Origin: Conyzicola nivalis_A
GTDB lineage: Bacteria > Actinomycetota > Actinomycetes > Actinomycetales > Microbacteriaceae
Length of the DNA stretch: 64,000 nucleotides
Assembly (NCBI RefSeq): GCF_040548875.1
Contig: NZ_JBEPSJ010000002.1
Span: forward strand, 62,001-126,000
Direction: 5' to 3'
The notes under the pieces were generated by a model, which saw only the letters and a program-made list of their open reading frames with translations, did not search any database and was not told the origin of the DNA. Made by a program: the position numbers and the translations under genes. The number at the start of each line of letters is the position of its first letter. The first letter of the stretch is position 1. This document shows positions 60,114 through 64,000 of this stretch, piece after piece.

Positions 60114-60173
60114 GGGCGCTTCGACAGGCTCAGCGACCGCGGCGGGCGCTTCGACGGGCTCAGCGGCCGCGAC
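60114..60173. repeat. two tandem 30-bp copies of a dispersed element in a convergent junction
   Basis: 60114-60143 and 60144-60173, each starting GGGCGCTTCGAC and containing CTCAGCG. Inverse orientation of the element inside the ADP-ribosylglycohydrolase-family gene (37141). Ends 2 bp before the phosphoketolase stop codon. Confidence 0.85.
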
Positions 60174-60175
60174 GG

Positions 60176-62635
60176 CTAGACGTTGTCTCCGCCGGAGTCG
60201 CCGAACCCCGACGCCGACGAGGCGCCGCCCCACGACCACTGGGTGACCTCGGGGATGTCCTCGCCGTGCTCGCGCGTGTACGTGCGCGCACGCTGACGGG
60301 CGTCCTGCATCTCCTGCCGCAGCGACCCCTCGCGCACGGCGAGCTCGGGCACCCGGTCGAGCACGTCGATCACCAGCTTGTAGCGGTCGATGTCGTTGAG
60401 CATCACCATGTCGAACGGGGTGGTGGTGGTCCCCTCCTCCTTGAAACCGCGCACGTGAAGGTTCTCATGCCCGGTGCGGCGGTAGGTGAGACGGTGGATC
60501 AGCCACGGGTACCCGTGGTACGCGAAGATCACCGGCTTGTCGGTCGTGAAGATGGCGTCGTACTCGCTGTCGCTGAGCCCGTGCGGGTGCTCCCCCGCAC
60601 TCTGCAGGCGCATCAGGTCGACGACGTTGACCACGCGCACTTTGAGATACGGCACCTTCTCGCGCAGGATCGACACGGCAGCCAGCATCTCGAGGGTCGG
60701 AACGTCCCCGGCCGACGCGAGCACGACATCCGGAGCCTCGCCCGCCTTCTCACTGCCGGCCCACTCGAAGAGCCCCAGCCCGCGGGTGCAGTGCGCGATC
60801 GCCTGCTCCATGGTGAGCCAGTTCGGCGCGGGCTGTTTGCCGGCGACCACGACGTTCACGTAGTCGACGCTGCGCAGGCAGTGGTCGTAGGTCGACAGCA
60901 GCGTGTTCGCGTCGAACGGCAGGTACACCCGCACGACGTCGGCCTTCTTGTTCACGACGTGGTCGATGAAACCGGGGTCCTGGTGCGAGGCGCCGTTGTG
61001 GTCCTGCCGCCAGACGTGCGACGACAGCAGGTAGTTGAGCGAGGCGACAGGTCGTCGCCACTCGATGTGCCGCGAGCTCTTCAGCCACTTGGCGTGCTGG
61101 TTGAACATCGAGTCGACGATGTGGATGAACGCCTCGTACGAGTTGATGATGCCGTGCCGCCCGGTGAGCAGATAGCCCTCGAGCCAGCCCTGGCACTGGT
61201 GCTCGCTGAGCATCTCGATCACACGTCCGGCCCGGGCGAGGTGGTTGTCGGAGTCGATCGGCAGGCTGCCGGCGTCCCACTGCTTGTCGGTCACCTCGAA
61301 CACTGCCTGCAGCCGGTTCGAGGCGGTCTCGTCGGGGCCGAAGATACGAAAGTTGGTGGGATTCTTCGTGATCACGTCGCGCAGCCAGGTGCCGAGAACC
61401 GCGGTGGCTTCGCTGGTGGATGCGCCCGGGCTCTCCACGTCCACCGCGTAGTCGCGGAAGTCGGGCAGCTTCAGCGCCTGCCGCAACAGCCCGCCGTTCG
61501 CGACCGGGTTGGCGCTCATGCGCCGGTCGCCCTCCGGCGCGAGCGCAGTTGCCTCGACGGTCACGGCGCCGTCCTCGTCGAAGAGCTCCTCGGGCCGGTA
61601 CGACCGCAGCCAGCTCTCGAGCAGACGGGTATGCGCCTCCGTGTCGCGCGCGTTCGCCAGCGGAACCTGGTGCGAACGCCAGTTGTCCTCGGCCGGGTGG
61701 CCGTCGATCTCCTTCGGGCAGGTCCACCCCTTGGGCGTGCGCAGGATGATCATGGGCCAGGCCGGGCGTCCGTCGAGGGTGCCGGCCGCGGCATCCGCCT
61801 TGATCTGCGCTATCTGGTTGAGAACGACGTCCATGGTCTCGGCGAGGCGGGCGTGAACGGCCATGGGGTCTTCGTCGTCGAAGCCGCCGCTGACGACGTA
61901 GGGCGTGTGGCCGTAGCCGCGCATGAGCTGCAGCAGCTCTTCCTCGGGGATGCGCGCCAGCAGGCTCGGGTTGGCGATCTTGTAGCCGTTGAGGTGCAGG
62001 ATCGGCAGCACGACGCCGTCGTTCAACGGGTCGACGAACTTGTTCGAGTGCCAGCTCGTGGCGAGCGGCCCGGTCTCGGCCTCGCCGTCGCCGACGACCG
62101 TGGCGACGAGCAGGTCGGGGTTGTCGAACGCAGCGCCGTAGGCGTGGCTGAGCGAGTAGCCGAGCTCGCCGCCCTCGTGGATCGACCCGGGCGTCTCGGG
62201 GGCGACGTGGCTCGGGATGCCGCCGGGGAATGAGAACTGGCGGAACAGCCGGCGCACCCCGTCTTCGGTCTTCTCGATCGTGTTGTAGATCTCGCTGTAG
62301 GTGCCGTCGAGGTAGGCGTTCGCGACCATGCCCGGCCCGCCGTGGCCGGGGCCGGTGATGTAGATCGCGTTGAGGTCGCGCTCCTGGATCACGCGGTTCA
62401 GGTGCGCGTAGATGAAGTTAAGACCGGGGGTGGTTCCCCAGTGGCCGAGCAGGCGTGGCTTGATGTGCTCCTTGGTCAGCGGCACCCTGAGCAGCGGGTT
62501 GTCGAGCAGGTAGATCTGCCCGACCGAGAGGTAGTTGGCCGCCCGCCACCACGTGTTCAGCCGCTCGAGCGACTCCGCGTCGATCTCGCGCGGGTCGCGG
62601 TGCTGCCAGGGGGCGGAGACTGTCAGGGCGGTCAT
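60176..62635 (-). CDS. xfp: phosphoketolase (xylulose-5-phosphate/fructose-6-phosphate)
   Basis: 819 aa, full length. A thiamine-diphosphate enzyme that splits xylulose 5-phosphate (or fructose 6-phosphate) into acetyl phosphate and glyceraldehyde 3-phosphate (or erythrose 4-phosphate). The N-terminal WWRAANYLSVGQIYLLDNPLLRVPL, the TPP motif VVGDGEAETGPLATSWHSNKF and GHWGTTPGLNFIYAHLNR with its catalytic His are all intact. Its place near the arabinoside operon fits pentose catabolism through this shunt, though it is not in the same operon. Confidence 0.97.
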   Translation of the reverse strand: MTALTVSAPWQHRDPREIDAESLERLNTWWRAANYLSVGQIYLLDNPLLRVPLTKEHIKPRLLGHWGTTPGLNFIYAHLNRVIQERDLNAIYITGPGHGGPGMVANAYLDGTYSEIYNTIEKTEDGVRRLFRQFSFPGGIPSHVAPETPGSIHEGGELGYSLSHAYGAAFDNPDLLVATVVGDGEAETGPLATSWHSNKFVDPLNDGVVLPILHLNGYKIANPSLLARIPEEELLQLMRGYGHTPYVVSGGFDDEDPMAVHARLAETMDVVLNQIAQIKADAAAGTLDGRPAWPMIILRTPKGWTCPKEIDGHPAEDNWRSHQVPLANARDTEAHTRLLESWLRSYRPEELFDEDGAVTVEATALAPEGDRRMSANPVANGGLLRQALKLPDFRDYAVDVESPGASTSEATAVLGTWLRDVITKNPTNFRIFGPDETASNRLQAVFEVTDKQWDAGSLPIDSDNHLARAGRVIEMLSEHQCQGWLEGYLLTGRHGIINSYEAFIHIVDSMFNQHAKWLKSSRHIEWRRPVASLNYLLSSHVWRQDHNGASHQDPGFIDHVVNKKADVVRVYLPFDANTLLSTYDHCLRSVDYVNVVVAGKQPAPNWLTMEQAIAHCTRGLGLFEWAGSEKAGEAPDVVLASAGDVPTLEMLAAVSILREKVPYLKVRVVNVVDLMRLQSAGEHPHGLSDSEYDAIFTTDKPVIFAYHGYPWLIHRLTYRRTGHENLHVRGFKEEGTTTTPFDMVMLNDIDRYKLVIDVLDRVPELAVREGSLRQEMQDARQRARTYTREHGEDIPEVTQWSWGGASSASGFGDSGGDNV

Positions 62636-62730
62636 GACTACCTTTCGTCGAAGAATGGTGATGCCCTCAGGTTCGCACTAATCCGCCGCGGCTGGCTAGG
62701 GACGAACGTCCCTGTTCACGGCTTCGTCGC

Positions 62731-63447
62731 TCATCGCGCCGTCGCCGTCGTCGTGATCACGCTGGCGCCGTCCCAGGTGACCGAGAGATTGTCGCCCAGT
62801 CCGAGCTGGAGGCCGTACTGCAGGAAGTCGCTGCTGCTCGTGCACGAACCCCCGCTTCCGCCCTGCACGAGATCCTCGACGATCAGGCAGAAGCTCGCGT
62901 CGGAGTTCTTGGCCGCCCAGATATTCTCCGACTCGGTCGACTGCAGGAGCCGTGTTGAGGCGGCCTCGATCTGCATGCCGTCGACGAGATCGGCGGGGGC
63001 GCGGTCCCGGTCGGCCTGAGCGGAGCCGAGCAGTCGCTGGGCGGCGCCGAGATTGCCGGGAACGAGCACGGGCTGCACCGGCGTCTCGCCCTCCGCGCGC
63101 GTCGGCGCGGCGCCGTCGCCGTCGGCTGCCTTCGGCGACACGAGCGCAAGTCCGCCCGCGCCGACGAACACCCCGACGACGAGAGCCGCCAGAGACGGAA
63201 CGACCCATCCGCGCGACCGCGTGACGGCGGGCGAGGGTTGGATATCGTCGGTCTGGGGCGGATGCGCCTCGCCGGCCACCGGCTCGTCGACCGGCGCGGA
63301 TTCGAGGTCGCCGACGCCTTCGCGTTTCTCCAGCTCCCGTCGCGCGGCGGCGGCACGCCTCTCCTCCTCGACCGAGCCCGTGCGTCCGTAGCCGATGCGC
63401 CGCAGCTCGTCGAGGCGCGCGCTGTGATCGTCGTCGTCGGTCGTCAT
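62731..63447 (-). CDS. membrane-anchored protein of unknown function
   Basis: 238 aa, not recognised. Acidic, charged cytoplasmic part (1-78), one membrane helix (about 80-102, WVVPSLAALVVGVFVGAGGLAL), then an extracellular part of about 130 residues with two Cys (SFCLIVEDLVQGGSGGSC) that could form a disulfide. Similar small anchored proteins of unknown role are common in actinobacteria. Confidence 0.7.
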   Translation of the reverse strand: MTTDDDDHSARLDELRRIGYGRTGSVEEERRAAAARRELEKREGVGDLESAPVDEPVAGEAHPPQTDDIQPSPAVTRSRGWVVPSLAALVVGVFVGAGGLALVSPKAADGDGAAPTRAEGETPVQPVLVPGNLGAAQRLLGSAQADRDRAPADLVDGMQIEAASTRLLQSTESENIWAAKNSDASFCLIVEDLVQGGSGGSCTSSSDFLQYGLQLGLGDNLSVTWDGASVITTTATAR

Positions 63448-63572
63448 GCGCCGAGGTTATCGCAATCGAGGGTTTCTCGAACATGCGGGACCTTGTCCCC
63501 TGTCGCGCCTCGCGCGAGGCGGGGAGCATGGAAGTGCAGCGCGAAGCGCGTTCATCGACGAAGGAGCACCTC

Positions 63573-64000
63573 ATGAAGGCAGCACGATTCCACGGCCCAC
63601 AGGACATCCGCATCGAAGACATCGCCGAACCCGAACTGCGCGCGGGCGCCGTCGCGATCGATGTCGCGTGGTGCGGCATCTGCGGCACCGACCTGCACGA
63701 GTTTCTCGAGGGCCCGATCTTCATCCCGGCGGCCGGGCACCCGCATCCGCTCTCCCACGAGGAGGAACCCGTCACCCTCGGCCACGAGTTCTCGGGAACC
63801 GTCACCGCACTCGGCGAGGGCGTCGACGACCTGACCGTGGGCGAGAACGTCGTCGTCGAGCCGTACTTCGTCTGCAACGAGTGCGCCCCGTGCCTGGCCG
63901 GCAACTACCACCTGTGCGTGAAGATGGGCTTCATCGGGCTCGCGGGCGGTGGCGGCGGCCTCAGCGAGAAGGTCGTCGTCGACCGTCGCTGGGTGCACCC
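63573..64000 (+). CDS. zinc alcohol dehydrogenase, (R,R)-butanediol-dehydrogenase-like (N-terminal part, cut by window edge)
   Basis: Starts at ATG 63573 with AAGGAG six bases upstream; about 142 codons are in the window. MKAARFHGPQDIRIEDIAEPE, then WCGICGTDLHEFLEGP (catalytic zinc Cys37), an insert PAAGHPHPLSHEEEPVTLGHEFSG (zinc-binding His-Glu), and the structural zinc cysteines in FVCNECAPCLAGNYHLC. The insert before LGHE is typical of 2,3-butanediol dehydrogenases. The substrate-specific C-terminal half lies outside. Confidence 0.88.
   Translation, partial: MKAARFHGPQDIRIEDIAEPELRAGAVAIDVAWCGICGTDLHEFLEGPIFIPAAGHPHPLSHEEEPVTLGHEFSGTVTALGEGVDDLTVGENVVVEPYFVCNECAPCLAGNYHLCVKMGFIGLAGGGGGLSEKVVVDRRWVH

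Overview
The window looks like a chromosomal segment of a high-GC Gram-positive actinobacterium, most likely Microbacteriaceae. The GC-rich, actinobacterial-type coding sequence, the block eno - FtsB/DivIC-like - DUF501 - subtilisin, a DUF7882-type small protein, a DUF222/HNH gene and many sugar ABC operons under LacI control all point that way. No rRNA, replication origin, insertion sequence or CRISPR array was seen.

Left part (1-31,000). A cut-off ABC lipoprotein and a YcaQ-type DNA glycosylase gene lead into htpX and lemA. Next are a TetR/ABC exporter operon, apt, and a four-gene NMT1/THI5-type ABC importer (6232-9877). A tightly coupled five-gene operon follows (10033-16019): TetR, MFS, alanine-racemase-fold enzyme, sugar-lactone oxidase and GH1 glucosidase. 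Then come a DUF7882 gene, a tRNA with anticodon UAA, ndh, the eno block, a MarR/hydrolase pair, hisS, a two-gene ABC exporter, a DUF222/HNH endonuclease gene enclosed by two different repeat tracts, mazG and a large secreted esterase.

Catabolic cluster (32103-42966, all minus strand). LacI, two sugar permeases, a binding protein, two ADP-ribosylglycohydrolase-family proteins, a hydrolase-like/FGE-fold fusion, a CaiB-type CoA transferase and an HpcH-type CoA lyase form one run of genes. I read it as uptake of a glycoside, cleavage, and CoA-dependent breakdown of the aglycone. I know of no described pathway with this set.

Accessory island (about 43500-51000). This stretch is visibly more A/T-rich than its flanks and uses TTA codons. 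Two divergent transcription units encode a sigma-region-4/winged-helix protein and a Cys4 HNH-like protein on one side. On the other side are a ParB-like protein, a SNF2-type helicase, a DUF3883-type PD-(D/E)xK nuclease and a C5 cytosine DNA methyltransferase. It looks like a complete restriction or phage-defence system that I cannot match to a named type, and it is my best candidate for an undescribed system.

Right part (51076-64000). A CPBP protease, an unknown protein with a PPOX-class enzyme, an arabinoside operon (LacI, binding protein, two permeases, GH51 arabinofuranosidase), a DUF808 membrane protein, phosphoketolase, a membrane-anchored unknown protein and the start of a butanediol-dehydrogenase-like gene.

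Between genes, short tandem direct repeats sit in four of the six convergent gene junctions, and a dispersed element with the core TCGACAGGCTCAG occurs between genes and, in tandem, inside one of the ADP-ribosylglycohydrolase-family genes.
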